In this document: one piece after another, positions 10,514 to 20,704 of the stretch
Numbering within the stretch: the stretch's first letter is position 1
Layout: each line of letters opens with the position of its first letter
From: Nitrosospira sp. 56-18
GTDB lineage: Bacteria; Pseudomonadota; Gammaproteobacteria; Burkholderiales; Nitrosomonadaceae
Length of the DNA stretch: 64,000 nucleotides
Assembly (NCBI GenBank): GCA_001899235.1
Contig: MKVR01000050.1
Location: 22,871 to 86,870, forward strand
Direction: 5' to 3'
Program-made: the position numbers and the translations under genes
The notes under the pieces: generated by a model
Database searches by the model: none
What the model saw: only the letters and a program-made list of their open reading frames with translations
What the model was told of the DNA's origin: nothing

Positions 10514-10897
10514 ATGTCAGAAAGCAAAAAATATGAAATTGCAGTGAAGGTTCATACAGCCTACCTTCCGGAACAGTCGGACGAAGCGCTCGACCGTTAC
10601 GTATTCGCCTATACCATCGTGCTTGCGAATACGGGAACGGTTGCAGCGCAGCTCATCAGCCGGCACTGGATAATAGCCGATGGGGGCGGAGGCGTTCAGG
10701 AAGTACGCGGATTAGGCGTAGTCGGCGAACAGCCGCTCCTGAAGCCTGGCGACAGTTTCGAATATACCAGCGGCACTGCCATCTCAACGCCCGTAGGCTC
10801 GATGAAGGGCAGCTATCAGATGGTGGCTGAAGACGGCCTGCGCTTCGATGCACCCATACCCGAATTCATTCTAAGCGTTCCGAGGATACTGCATTAA
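10514..10897 (+). CDS. apaG: ApaG domain protein
   Basis: Small immunoglobulin-like-fold protein of about 127 residues. In other bacteria apaG is linked to Co2+/Mg2+ efflux and to Ap4A phenotypes; its biochemistry is unclear. The signature region SRHWIIADGGG...VQEVRGLGVVGEQPLLKPG is intact, as is the end RFDAPIPEFILSVPRILH. The start at MSESKKYEI fits family length; an ATG five codons upstream is also possible. Neither has a strong ribosome site. It stands alone and ends about 75 bases from the der stop, tail to tail. Confidence 0.93.
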   Translation: MSESKKYEIAVKVHTAYLPEQSDEALDRYVFAYTIVLANTGTVAAQLISRHWIIADGGGGVQEVRGLGVVGEQPLLKPGDSFEYTSGTAISTPVGSMKGSYQMVAEDGLRFDAPIPEFILSVPRILH

Positions 10898-10972
10898 GAA
10901 GTCAGTCCAGGAGGCAAGTCTTTCACCCAGCCCTGGCGGCGCTCCTCTGGATCTTCCTTCGAACTGCGGCAA

Positions 10973-12375
10973 TCAGCCATATCGCTTTCGGCCGTATCGT
11001 CGGCGCCGATGAGCGCGTTTTGCCTCCGCCTCGCTGAGAGGAGCCGGAGTCCTGTTGGCATAAGGGTTGCGGCCAGTCCTGAACTCCACCCGCAACGGCG
11101 TACCCGCCAACCGGAATGCTTCGCGAAATGTGTTTTCAAGATAGCGCTGATAGGATTGCGAAATCTCGTCGAGGGCATTCCCATGTATCACGATGAGAGG
11201 AGGATTGGAACCACCCTGATGAGCATAGCGGAGCTTGGGCCGGGATATTCCTGCACGGGGTGGCGGCTGCTTCTCTACCGCGGCAATCAGGGCACGGGTA
11301 AGCTTGGGAGTGGAAAGATCCGCCATTGCGGCGGCATAGGCTGCATCAACGGAAGGAAGCAGGCCTTTCAGCCCGTTTCCATGCAGTGCCGAAATATAGT
11401 GCACTTGCGCAAAATCGAGCACGAACGAAAGCTTCCGGGCGATCTCCGCCTTGATCGTATGGCGCGCATAATCGCTCAGGCCATCCCATTTGTTGACGGC
11501 CAGCACCAGAGCCCGGCCAGCCTCCCGAATAAATCCAGCGATATGCGCATCCTGATCGGAGATTTCGTTTTGCGCATCCAGCATCAGTATGACCACATTG
11601 GCGTCCTCTATCGCCTGCAGGGTTTTTACCACCGAAAACTTCTCCACGGTTTCGAACACCCTTCCCCGCCGGCGCAGGCCGGCCGTATCGATCAGTGTAT
11701 AGGTCCTGCCCTTGTGGCTGAAATCGATATAGATGCTGTCCCGCGTGGTGCCAGGTTGATCGAATGCGATAACGCGCTCCTCACCGAGCAAAGCATTCAC
11801 GAGGGTGGATTTTCCAGCGTTGGGCCGGCCCACGATGGCGACTTTAGGATGCCTCCCTTCACTCTCGCCGTCATCCGATTGCGGAAAATCCAGCAGGATC
11901 AGTTCCATCAATTCATTCACATTGTCGCCGTGGATGGCTGAAATAGCGTAAGGCTCGCCCAGGCCCAGCTCATGAAACTCCGCGGTGACTACAGCGGCCG
12001 GCATGCCCTCGGTTTTATTTACCGCCAGCACGATCCTGCGGCCGGTGCGCCGTAACTGGTCTGCAATGATTCGGTCGTGCGAGGTAACGCCTTGCCTTCC
12101 ATCCACCAGAAAAAGGACCTTATCCGCCTCATCCACCGCCTGCCGTGTCTGCCTGGCCATCTCGCTCAGAATACCCTCCTCGGATGTCGGCTCGAGGCCG
12201 CCAGTGTCCACTACCAGATAGGGTTTATGGCCCAACCTGCCGTGGCCATAATGGCGATCTCTGGTCAATCCGGGTATGTCGGCAACAATCGCGTCACGGC
12301 TGCGGGTCAGGCGGTTGAACAAGGCCGACTTGCCCACATTGGGCCGGCCGACCAGTACGAGGGTAGGCTTCATCA
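10973..12375 (-). CDS. der: Ribosome-biogenesis GTPase Der (EngA)
   Basis: Essential tandem-GTPase that matures the 50S subunit. The 467-residue protein has two G domains (P loops GRPNVGKS near residue 8 and GRPNAGKS near 181, each with NKxD: NKTE and NKWD) and a C-terminal KH-like domain ending in a basic tail. The start MKPTLVLVG fits family length; the frame stays open 26 codons further upstream. It is the last gene of the ispG-hisS-yfgM-bamB-der series. Confidence 0.97.
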
Positions 12376-12461
12376 TAAAAAAAATTCTGCTGTCGGGAAA
12401 ATCGGATACTGATGAAGGACAAGCAACAGCGGGGGTATCGCTGACGGTAAGCAAGCGGCTA

Positions 12462-13670
12462 TCAGCCGGTCACACCGAAGGCGTAAAGGCCGCCGTTTTT
12501 CGTTTGCACTACGAAACCGTTGGGTAGCGACGCCGGACGCGCAACTATGGCGCTTCCATCGGTACTGGAGCGTGCCACGATCGAGCCATTGTCTCTTCTG
12601 ATGAGACTGACATTTCCCAGGGTGTCAGCCACGACGATGTAAGGGCCCTGGATAAGTGGAGGAGACAACCGGAAACCGCTAAGCATGTCCTGTTTCCATA
12701 CGCTCGCGCCATCTCTTTTATCATATGCAATCAGTTCACCCTTGTTCTCGCTTACATAGACGTAGTATTCATCCATGGCAAGACCGGCGTTACTTGATAC
12801 GTCTCGTGCCCAGAGCTGATTTCCGCTTGCGGTGTCGAAGCAGGCAACCCGCCCCTGATAGGCAACCGCACATACCTGCTGCCCGTCCGTGACCGGCAAA
12901 CTGGTGATATCCGTGATTCTCTCAAGTTCAGTAGCGCCTTTTGGCCGCGCCACTACCGCTTCCCACGCCAGGCTGCCGCTGGACAGATTGAGCGCAACCA
13001 GTTTTCCTCCAGCAAAACCGGCGAAAACCATGTTGTTCGACATGGCTACTCCTGCGAAACTCCTGACGGTCAGCGCTGGAGTCGCACCCTGGTAAATCCA
13101 CTTGCGTTTGCCGCTACCGGCTTCCAGGCAAAAAATCCTTCCATCTCCCGTGCGAACGATTACCATGCCATTCCCCGCGTATGGCGGGCTCAGTACTTCG
13201 GTCGAGACATGAGTGCTCCACAAAAGCTTGCCATTTCGTTCGTCATAGGCCAGAACTTGCCCCTTGAAACTCCCAACCAGAATCATGCCCTCGCCAGCAC
13301 CCACTCCTCCGGACAATTGACTCTTGGTCTGTGTGCCTCCCGACTGTTTTCCCGAGATGGGATCGAAGCGCAACAGTTCTCCGTTAGTGCTGGCTGCGTA
13401 GACTGAACCATTTTCGAAAAGAGGCGAAAATACCGTCACCTTGCTTTCCTCCAGCGTGACTTGCCATAGAGAAGGGATGCGGGGAAGTTTGGTCAGCCTG
13501 GTCATCTGTTCCTGGCTCACCATAAGCGGTTCTCCGCCGAGCAGTCCTCCGCTCATGGCCTCCAGATCGATATCCGACAGATCGCGCACCAGATCGCGCG
13601 CCATTTCCGTCATACCGGAGCATCCGGAGAAACTTGCGATTGCCGCCAGCGCCAGAAGGCGCCACACCAC
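12462..13670 (-). CDS. bamB: Outer-membrane assembly lipoprotein BamB
   Basis: Beta-propeller lipoprotein of the BAM complex that inserts outer-membrane proteins. About 402 residues from the GTG chosen here. That start gives a short lipoprotein signal with the lipobox FSGC, and then PQQ-like repeats such as [16 protein letters not shown] and [17 protein letters not shown]. The frame stays open up to an ATG at 13862, but that 64-residue extension would bury the signal peptide. The extension is probably not translated, or reflects rearranged upstream DNA, since a repeat lies just beyond. It sits between yfgM and der as usual. Confidence 0.9.
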   Translation of the reverse strand: MVWRLLALAAIASFSGCSGMTEMARDLVRDLSDIDLEAMSGGLLGGEPLMVSQEQMTRLTKLPRIPSLWQVTLEESKVTVFSPLFENGSVYAASTNGELLRFDPISGKQSGGTQTKSQLSGGVGAGEGMILVGSFKGQVLAYDERNGKLLWSTHVSTEVLSPPYAGNGMVIVRTGDGRIFCLEAGSGKRKWIYQGATPALTVRSFAGVAMSNNMVFAGFAGGKLVALNLSSGSLAWEAVVARPKGATELERITDITSLPVTDGQQVCAVAYQGRVACFDTASGNQLWARDVSSNAGLAMDEYYVYVSENKGELIAYDKRDGASVWKQDMLSGFRLSPPLIQGPYIVVADTLGNVSLIRRDNGSIVARSSTDGSAIVARPASLPNGFVVQTKNGGLYAFGVTG

Positions 13671-13879
13671 CGCAGCGCGCAATCGCGACAGTTGCCAGCC
13701 CAGCGTTTCCTGCCAGCCGATATCGAGCAAATCCGGATCGCCGAGTAGCAAGCTTCGATCGCCTTGAAATGCTCTTTCGTGCGAAGGCGAGCGGCCCGTT
13801 TCGTTGGAACCCGCGCTGAACTGGCGTAAGGACTTCGGGAAGGCGGGTTTGCCCACAGACATTGTCGGGTACTCAACAA

Positions 13880-14125
13880 CCAGCAGCTAAAGCTGGTGGG
13901 TTAGTGTTACGGACTGAAAGTCCGGATACGCGTCGCCTGAACGATACGTTCCTATCGGGTTTCATTTTGAATGCAACTGTAACAACTGTGGCAACGGTAG
14001 GATGGGTGGAGTGAAACGCGACCCATCAAAAAACATCTACCCAGCACCAGGAAAATGATGGGCTACGCTTTGCTCCACTCATCTTACCCAAACTAAAGCT
14101 GTCCGGCTAAAGCCCGTGGTGTTAA
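13880..14125. repeat. Palindromic, possibly mobile, repeat between yfgM and bamB
   Basis: Core arms at 13997-14027 and 14057-14087 are inverted copies of 31 bases with 23 matches. All eight differences are transitions, so most pairs survive as G-U in RNA. On both sides lie GCTAAAGC motifs (about 13887 and 14110) and short palindromes such as GGACTGAAAGTCC (13911-13923), reminiscent of IS200/IS605-type subterminal hairpins. No protein is encoded. It separates two genes that are normally tightly spaced. Confidence 0.6.
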
Positions 14126-14165
14126 ACCTTGGAATGGGAACTAAATAAAAGTAAGCGTGATTTGT

Positions 14166-14825
14166 TCAGCGCTTCCCTTGCTCTTCCTGCTTGGCCTGCT
14201 GCAAGGAATCGAGCTTCATTTGGACGATATTGTAATAAGTGCTGTTCTTCGCCATCTTGTCCAGCCCCGATTGATAGGCTATACGCGCCTCGGCCGGTTT
14301 GCCGGCGGCTGAGAGGATATCCCCCTTGAGATCAGCGTAAAGCCCGTCGAAGGATTCACCGTGCTTGACCTCCAGTAACTGCAAAGCTTCGTTGTGTTTT
14401 CTCTCGTCCAGCAATATGCCGGCCAGTCGCAGCCGCACAAGGTCTTTCAGTTCGTCTTCCTTGCTGTTATCCAGTACCCACTGCAGCCGGCTCCTGGTGG
14501 TTTGCATATCGCCCGCGTCAAAACTCGCGCGAGCAGAGATCAAAGCAGCGCGCGACGCGTAGCCGCTGCCGGGAAAACCTTGCATGAGCAGGCCGGCAGC
14601 AGCATCGATCTTCCTGGTATCGTCACTCCCTTTGACTTGCAGCAGCGAAGCGTACAGCTCGGCTGCCTGCTCGACCTGCTGCCTCTGATAATAATTCCAT
14701 GCCTGCATGCCGGCAATGCCGGCTATGAAAACAGCGATAGCCACAATGACCAGCGTGCCATACGTTTTCCACCAGGACTTCAGACTGTCTAATTTTTCCT
14801 GCTCTTCCAGATCGTATACGGCCAT
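14166..14825 (-). CDS. yfgM: YfgM-like tetratricopeptide membrane protein
   Basis: Inner-membrane protein with a periplasmic TPR-like domain; in E. coli YfgM is an ancillary SecYEG/PpiD partner. The 219-residue protein has an N-terminal cytosolic stretch (MAVYDLEEQEKLDSLKSWWK), one transmembrane helix near 24-43, and helical repeats to the end, with Ala- and Leu-rich spacing. It lies between hisS and bamB, the standard position of this family. Confidence 0.88.
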   Translation of the reverse strand: MAVYDLEEQEKLDSLKSWWKTYGTLVIVAIAVFIAGIAGMQAWNYYQRQQVEQAAELYASLLQVKGSDDTRKIDAAAGLLMQGFPGSGYASRAALISARASFDAGDMQTTRSRLQWVLDNSKEDELKDLVRLRLAGILLDERKHNEALQLLEVKHGESFDGLYADLKGDILSAAGKPAEARIAYQSGLDKMAKNSTYYNIVQMKLDSLQQAKQEEQGKR

Positions 14826-14849
14826 TTGACTTCCTGAATATTTTCCGTT

Positions 14850-16124
14850 TCAAATCATCCTTGGAGAAGCGCCAAGCAAATCCACGGCTTCCGCCAGTCC
14901 CACTCTTACCTGTTCCGCCGCCTCCCGCAGCGGCTTGACACTGATCTCGCCGGCCTGTGCTTCGTCATCGCCGACGATCACCGCAAACCGCGCCCCGCTC
15001 GCATCCGCTTTTTTCATTTGAGCCTTGAAGCTGCCATCGCCGCAATGCAGGATCGCCTTCAGTCCGCCATCCCGCAGGCGCCTTACGACTTTCCAGGCAA
15101 ATCCGTCCGCCACTTCGCCGCGATGTATCACATAGGCGTCGGGCGCACTGCCGGCAACCTTTGCACCCGATTCGAGCATGAGTGCGAGCGTTCGCTCTAT
15201 CCCCATGGCAAATCCGCACGCCGGAGCCGCCTTCCCTCCTATCTGCTCCACCAGCCCGTCATATCGTCCGCCTGCGCAGATGGTGCCCTGGGCGCCGAGC
15301 CTGGAGGTGATCCACTCGAATACGGTTCGATTGTAATAATCCAGCCCCCTTACCAGGCGGGGATTGATCTCGAAATCCACTCCCTGTTCCCGCAAGATAC
15401 CCTGCAACGCCTCGAAATGCGCGAGCGAATCCTCATCGAGATCGTCCAGCAGCCGGGGCGCGCCCTCGATGATCTCTTTCATCTCAGCGTTCTTGCTGTC
15501 GAGTATCCGCAACGGATTACTGTGCAGCCGCCGGGAGGCATCCTCGTCCAGCCTGCCCAGGTGCCGCTCCAGATAGCGTATCAATCGGCCCCGATGCAGC
15601 GCGCGGGATTCTGCGCTGCCCAGCGTGCCGATTTCCAGCCTGACATCGGAGATACCCAGCTTCTTCCACAATTCTCCGCACAGGATGATGAGTTCCGCAT
15701 CGATATCCGGTCCGGCATAACCCAGCGCTTCCGCGCCCACCTGATGAAACTGGCGATAACGTCCCTTTTGGGGACGTTCATGACGGAACATGGGCCCCGA
15801 GTAATACAGTCTTTGAGGTCCGGCATAGAGAAGATTGTGCTCCAGTGCCGCGCGCACACACGAGGCCGTGCCTTCCGGGCGCAGTGTCAGGCTATCGCCG
15901 TTGAGGCTGTCTGAAAAAGAATACATTTCCTTTTCGACGATATCGGTTACCGATCCGATGGAACGGACGAACAGATCGGTTTGCTCCACGATCGGCATGC
16001 GTATGTTGCGATAGCCGTAAGCCGCCATGCATTCACGGATGGCCTGTTCAAAGAATTCCCAGAGATATACCTGGTCGGGCAGGATGTCATTCATCCCGCG
16101 AATGGCCTGAATGGTTCTCGCCAT
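14850..16124 (-). CDS. hisS: Histidyl-tRNA synthetase
   Basis: Charges tRNA-His; class II aminoacyl-tRNA synthetase. The 424-residue protein has motif 2 ([17 protein letters not shown]), the histidine-binding region [13 protein letters not shown], motif 3 in [10 protein letters not shown], and a C-terminal anticodon-binding domain from about 330. Only one base separates it from the ispG stop, so the two are co-transcribed. Confidence 0.98.
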   Translation of the reverse strand: MARTIQAIRGMNDILPDQVYLWEFFEQAIRECMAAYGYRNIRMPIVEQTDLFVRSIGSVTDIVEKEMYSFSDSLNGDSLTLRPEGTASCVRAALEHNLLYAGPQRLYYSGPMFRHERPQKGRYRQFHQVGAEALGYAGPDIDAELIILCGELWKKLGISDVRLEIGTLGSAESRALHRGRLIRYLERHLGRLDEDASRRLHSNPLRILDSKNAEMKEIIEGAPRLLDDLDEDSLAHFEALQGILREQGVDFEINPRLVRGLDYYNRTVFEWITSRLGAQGTICAGGRYDGLVEQIGGKAAPACGFAMGIERTLALMLESGAKVAGSAPDAYVIHRGEVADGFAWKVVRRLRDGGLKAILHCGDGSFKAQMKKADASGARFAVIVGDDEAQAGEISVKPLREAAEQVRVGLAEAVDLLGASPRMI

Positions 16125-16125
16125 G

Positions 16126-17373
16126 CTAGCCGGCGGCCGTTTTCTTCGGATATTTCATCTGCACATAGTCATCGACGATCTGGCGAAATTCACCTGCGAT
16201 ATTGTCGCCCTTCAAGGTAACGGATTTGCGACCATCCACGTAAACGGGCGCCACAGGCCGTTCCCCCGAACCGGGAAGGCTGATGCCGATATTGGCGTGC
16301 TTGCTTTCACCGGGGCCATTGACAACGCAGCCCATCACCGCCAGGGTCATGTTCTCTACGCCATCATATTCTTCACGCCATACCAGCATCTGTTCACGAA
16401 CATATCCTTGTATGCTTTCCGCCAGCTCCTGAAAATAAGTGCTGGTTGTACGCCCGCATCCGGGGCAGGCCGCCACCAGAGGTACGAAAGCCCGCAAGCC
16501 CGTGGTCTGCAGGATTTCCTGGGCAACGACCACCTCGCGGGAACGATCCCCGCCGGGCTCCGGCGTAAGCGATATCCGGATGGTATCGCCTATGCCCTCC
16601 AGCAGCAGTACCGATAGCGCGGCAGTGGAAGCCACGATGCCTTTGGAACCCATTCCTGCCTCGGTCAATCCAAGATGCAGGGCATAGTTGCAATCCGCCG
16701 CCAGTTCCCGGTAAACACTGATCAAGTCCCGGACACCGCTTACCTTGCAGGACAATATGATGCGATCCCGTCCAAGGCCTATCTCTTCCGCACGCCTGGC
16801 GCTCTCCAGCGCCGAAGTGATGAGCGCCTTTCGCATCACCACCCCCGCATCCTGGGGATCGGCGGAGGAGGCATTCTCATCCATCATGCGCGCAAGCAAT
16901 TCCGGGTCCAGGCTGCCCCAGTTCACGCCGATGCGCACCGGCTTCTCGTACTTGCATGCGGCTTCAATCAGAATGGAAAATTGCTCATCGCGTTTCTTTC
17001 CGTGCCCTACATTGCCAGGGTTGATACGGTACTTGGCCAATGCCCTCGCACAATCCGGAAATTCGGTCACGAGCTTGTGGCCATTGAAATGGAAGTCGCC
17101 AATGAGCGGAACATGACAATCCATGGCATCGAGGCGGGCGCGGATACCGGGCACCGCTTTGGCAGCCGCGGCGGTATTGACCGTGATGCGGACCAGTTCC
17201 GATCCGGCGCGCGCGAGCTGGGCGACTTGCAATGCCGTGGCAACCTCATTTTCGGTATCGGTATTGGTCATCGATTGCACGACAATGGGCGCTCCCCCCC
17301 CGACGGTGATATTTCCGATGCGTACCCCCACACTATTGCGGCGCGGCGGAAAGCCATTCTGAGACATAGTCAT
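16126..17373 (-). CDS. ispG: 4-hydroxy-3-methylbut-2-en-1-yl diphosphate synthase IspG (GcpE)
   Basis: Iron-sulfur enzyme of the MEP isoprenoid pathway that converts MEcPP to HMBPP. The 415-residue protein has the barrel signature [17 protein letters not shown] near 25-41 and the 4Fe-4S ligands in ACPGCGR and [10 protein letters not shown]. Its product line feeds the farnesyl diphosphate used by hpnD elsewhere in the window. It is immediately upstream of hisS. Confidence 0.98.
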   Translation of the reverse strand: MTMSQNGFPPRRNSVGVRIGNITVGGGAPIVVQSMTNTDTENEVATALQVAQLARAGSELVRITVNTAAAAKAVPGIRARLDAMDCHVPLIGDFHFNGHKLVTEFPDCARALAKYRINPGNVGHGKKRDEQFSILIEAACKYEKPVRIGVNWGSLDPELLARMMDENASSADPQDAGVVMRKALITSALESARRAEEIGLGRDRIILSCKVSGVRDLISVYRELAADCNYALHLGLTEAGMGSKGIVASTAALSVLLLEGIGDTIRISLTPEPGGDRSREVVVAQEILQTTGLRAFVPLVAACPGCGRTTSTYFQELAESIQGYVREQMLVWREEYDGVENMTLAVMGCVVNGPGESKHANIGISLPGSGERPVAPVYVDGRKSVTLKGDNIAGEFRQIVDDYVQMKYPKKTAAG

Positions 17374-17666
17374 AATAGGTGTGAGATCCTTGTAAAGATG
17401 AAAATTATTCTAAATCCGGCAGTTGGACAGGGTGGTGTGTGCGGTTTTTGGAGTGCAGGGCAAGGTGCTGCGATGCGTAATGGCCATTCCATTCCAGGGA
17501 GCGGCAACGCAGCGCCCCTGTGCCGCAAAACTACAAAAATCACGTAATCCGCCCTGCAGCGAACCCGCCATATAGCTGAACGTCAGATGCCGCGGAAAGT
17601 CTTTGTGGATCATGGCTCCAAACTGGAAATGAACTGGAAATGAGCGGTCAACTGCCGGATTCGGGA

Positions 17667-18716
17667 CTATTGAAGCAACAGCCTGGCCGTTCCGCCATAA
17701 CGATTGATATAGGGCGAGAGATCGACTGACTTGCCATTGTAGACCAGGCGGACAGTCGCAGCATTGCCGATTGCAAGGGAAAACGGCGGCTCTCCACGCA
17801 GAAGCTGCTCTGTTCCCGGAGGATTGACCCTCGAAAGAAGCAACCTCCCGCGACCATCCTTCACCTCGGTCCATGACTCCCCCCCGAAAACAAGATGAAG
17901 AGTGTCTTTCCATTCGCGAATGACTTCGGGCGCATCCCCTGCTGGCAGCCGCTGCTGAACATTGCCGCCTTGTACGGAGCCATCGCCTTCATTCTGCACG
18001 CCGGCAGCCGGCGCGATTTGCTGAACCGGGCCAGCTACCGACACAGGAACCGGACCGGAAATGGGCGCGGAATCGGATCCAGGAGGCAAAACGATGCTTT
18101 TCTGCTCAATTGCTCCCCGGTCCCCAGAGAGAGATTCGGTCTTCCCCTCGTTTCCGTCATTCCCCGGCGGCATTGACAAAGGCGTTGGCAAGGGAAGGGG
18201 TTCTGTCACCTCGGGCGCGGCTCCGGCTTGAGATTCGGTCTTCGATGCCGGCTTTTGACTATCCATCGTGGCCTCATTCCCGCGATAAATTTCATAAATC
18301 AGCAGCGCCAGCGCCAGAATTGCTCCACTGACAATGAGGAAGCTGCGCACCCCCTGTTTCCGGTTCGAAGGGAACGGGATTCCCTCGGTCTGAGGGATAA
18401 TGGTCGGAGCAGGATCGGGGGGCAGCGATTGCTCCAGCAGCCGCAACAATGGCAAAGCATCGATCTCCACGACCTTGGCATAATTGCGGACAAACCCGCG
18501 CAAAAAGGTATTATTGCTTGCCAGCTTGCTGTAGTCATCTTCCTCAAGGGCAGTAATCTGCCGCACCGACAACCGCAACCGTCTTGCGACATCTTGCACG
18601 CTCAAACCACGACTCGTCCTGGCGGCGCGCAATAGCTGCCCGACCCTTTCCCTGGACTGGAACGGTCCCCGCTCGAGCTCATGATTCCTGTTATCCGGAT
18701 CTGGCGTATTTATCAT
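17667..18716 (-). CDS. rodZ: RodZ-like cytoskeletal protein (HTH plus DUF4115)
   Basis: Bitopic membrane protein that links MreB to the wall-elongation machinery. The 349-residue protein has a cytoplasmic helix-turn-helix (VGQLLRAARTSRGLSVQDVA, LSVRQITALEEDDY), one transmembrane helix at about 125-143 after a basic stretch, and a Pro-rich periplasmic linker. A C-terminal DUF4115 domain (WTEVKDGRGRLLLSR) follows. It lies between rlmN and ispG; pilF, often found between rlmN and rodZ in related bacteria, is absent. Confidence 0.88.
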   Translation of the reverse strand: MINTPDPDNRNHELERGPFQSRERVGQLLRAARTSRGLSVQDVARRLRLSVRQITALEEDDYSKLASNNTFLRGFVRNYAKVVEIDALPLLRLLEQSLPPDPAPTIIPQTEGIPFPSNRKQGVRSFLIVSGAILALALLIYEIYRGNEATMDSQKPASKTESQAGAAPEVTEPLPLPTPLSMPPGNDGNEGKTESLSGDRGAIEQKSIVLPPGSDSAPISGPVPVSVAGPVQQIAPAAGVQNEGDGSVQGGNVQQRLPAGDAPEVIREWKDTLHLVFGGESWTEVKDGRGRLLLSRVNPPGTEQLLRGEPPFSLAIGNAATVRLVYNGKSVDLSPYINRYGGTARLLLQ

Positions 18717-18834
18717 TCGAATCCAGTAAGGAAACTTCTTGGATTGCGTTGCGCTTCATGCGAAACCATCGATGAACGAAAACGGCAGCAAGCGTGGCAA
18801 ACGCAAGATGCCTTCCGCAGTTTCCTGGTTCCTC

Positions 18835-19995
18835 TCATTTTGTCATTTCCATCGCCTTGCGGCTTGTCCGCTGGCTTTTGTCATGCACCTTCCCGGCAAG
18901 CTGGCCGCAGGCGGCAGAAATATCGTCGCCGCGAGTTTTGCGGACGGTAGTCACCAGCCCAGCCTGTTGCAGCACGTCGCGAAACCGCGCTATCGCTTGT
19001 GAAGAGGAGCGTCGATAGCTGGAATGCGGAAATGGATTGAATGGAATCAGATTGAACTTGCATGGCGTATCCTGCACCAGCCGGACCAGCTCGCGCGCAT
19101 GCAATAGACTGTCATTGACGCCATCCAGCATGACATACTCAAAGGTAATGAAATCCCGGGGCGCGGATGCAAGATAACGCCGGCAAGCCGCCAGCAGTTC
19201 GCTGATCGGATATTTTCTGTTAATAGGCACCAGTTGGTTCCGCAGAGTATCATTAGGTGCATGCAAAGACACGGCGAGCGCCACCGGACACCGCTCGCGC
19301 AACCGGTCCATGGCAGGAATCAGGCCGGAAGTGCTCACCGTCACCCGCCGGCGGGACAGTCCGTATGCATTGTCATCCAGCATCAGATCAAGAGCGGTCA
19401 CCACGTTTTCGAAGTTGGCCAATGGTTCGCCCATGCCCATCATCACCACATTGGTGACAGGACGGCTCGCAACAGCGTGGCGAACGGAAAGTGCCGCTCC
19501 ATTCCCGCCAACCCCGGCAACCGGCGCTTCCCCTGCAGAACATTCCGCCGGATTGCTCATCAGTGTGGCGTTAGCCCACCATAACTGGCCGATAATCTCC
19601 GCCACAGTCAGATTGCGATTGAAGCCCTGCGCTCCGGTGGAACAGAAAGTGCAGGCCAGCGCACAGCCAACCTGGCTGGATATGCAGAGCGTACCCCGGT
19701 TGGCTTCCGGTATGAAGACTGTTTCGATACCGTTGCCCGCCCCCACCGACAACAGCCATTTGCGGGTGCCATCGCTCGCGGCATGGTCGCTCATGAGACC
19801 CGGTGGCTCAATGACGGCCATTGTGGCAAGCCGCTCCCGCAACGGCTTTGCCAAATCGCTCATCGATGCAAAATCCGCGGCTCCGGATTGATGTATCCAG
19901 CGCAGCAACTGCCTGGCGCGAAATGGCTTCTCTCCGATCTGCGCACAGAATTCGGAAAGGCCTCCGTAATTGAAATCAAGGAGATTAACGCTCAT
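18835..19995 (-). CDS. rlmN: 23S rRNA/tRNA adenine-C2 methyltransferase RlmN
   Basis: Radical-SAM enzyme that methylates A2503 of 23S rRNA and A37 of some tRNAs. About 386 residues from MSVNLL. The radical-SAM cluster CALACTFC is followed by [14 protein letters not shown], with [14 protein letters not shown] downstream and the conserved C-terminal Cys in [14 protein letters not shown]. Between the cluster region and MMGMGEP there is a roughly 20-residue low-complexity insertion rich in Ala, Gly and Val compared with E. coli. An ATG five codons upstream is also in frame. It lies downstream of ndk. Confidence 0.96.
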   Translation of the reverse strand: MSVNLLDFNYGGLSEFCAQIGEKPFRARQLLRWIHQSGAADFASMSDLAKPLRERLATMAVIEPPGLMSDHAASDGTRKWLLSVGAGNGIETVFIPEANRGTLCISSQVGCALACTFCSTGAQGFNRNLTVAEIIGQLWWANATLMSNPAECSAGEAPVAGVGGNGAALSVRHAVASRPVTNVVMMGMGEPLANFENVVTALDLMLDDNAYGLSRRRVTVSTSGLIPAMDRLRERCPVALAVSLHAPNDTLRNQLVPINRKYPISELLAACRRYLASAPRDFITFEYVMLDGVNDSLLHARELVRLVQDTPCKFNLIPFNPFPHSSYRRSSSQAIARFRDVLQQAGLVTTVRKTRGDDISAACGQLAGKVHDKSQRTSRKAMEMTK

Positions 19996-20023
19996 GACGT
20001 GGGGCAGCAATCCATTCTCATTC

Positions 20024-20449
20024 TTATCGGGAATGAATATCGAGGGCTGAGAAATAATAAGCTACTTCAATCGCGGCGGTTTCAGGCGAATCGGAACCGT
20101 GCACGGCGTTGGCATCGATACTGTCCGCGAAATCCGCCCGGATCGTGCCTTTCTCCGCCGCTTTCGGATCGGTCGCGCCCATCAGCTCCCGGTTTTTTTT
20201 GATTGCGCCTTCCCCTTCGAGTACCTGCACCATCACCGGGCCGGAAATCATGAATTTCACCAGGTCATTAAAAAATGGACGATGGCGATGCACGGCGTAA
20301 AAACCTTCGGCCTCCGCCCGGGAGAGATGCAGCATGCGCGCCGCAATGATTTTCAACCCATTGCTTTCGAAACGTGAATAGATTTCACCGATGACATTTT
20401 TTTCAACGGCATCCGGTTTGATGATAGACAAGGTTCTTTCAACGGCCAT
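20024..20449 (-). CDS. ndk: Nucleoside diphosphate kinase
   Basis: Transfers gamma-phosphate between nucleotides through a phospho-histidine. The 141-residue protein starts [18 protein letters not shown] and has the active-site segment [15 protein letters not shown] with the catalytic His. This ATG has GGAG six bases upstream, better than the ATG four codons earlier. The gene order ndk-rlmN is common in proteobacteria. Confidence 0.98.
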   Translation of the reverse strand: MAVERTLSIIKPDAVEKNVIGEIYSRFESNGLKIIAARMLHLSRAEAEGFYAVHRHRPFFNDLVKFMISGPVMVQVLEGEGAIKKNRELMGATDPKAAEKGTIRADFADSIDANAVHGSDSPETAAIEVAYYFSALDIHSR

Positions 20450-20704
20450 CGAATACTCCACTCATAAAGAAGCTCTGAACAAACCCACACTGGCGCAACG
20501 GCGGCCTTGCGGGATGGAATACGCGAAGGTCGACTGCACGAATGGTTGATCCCTTCGCTTCCTTAAGGAAATCAAGGGAGTATTTTAACAAAAAACCCCG
20601 CCGGAGTCCGAAAAAAACCGAAGATCCGCCCTGGCTGTGCCTGGAGAGGGAAATGCGAAATCGATTGCTTCCGGAATATGCATGCATTCCAGGGATACCA
20701 CGCC

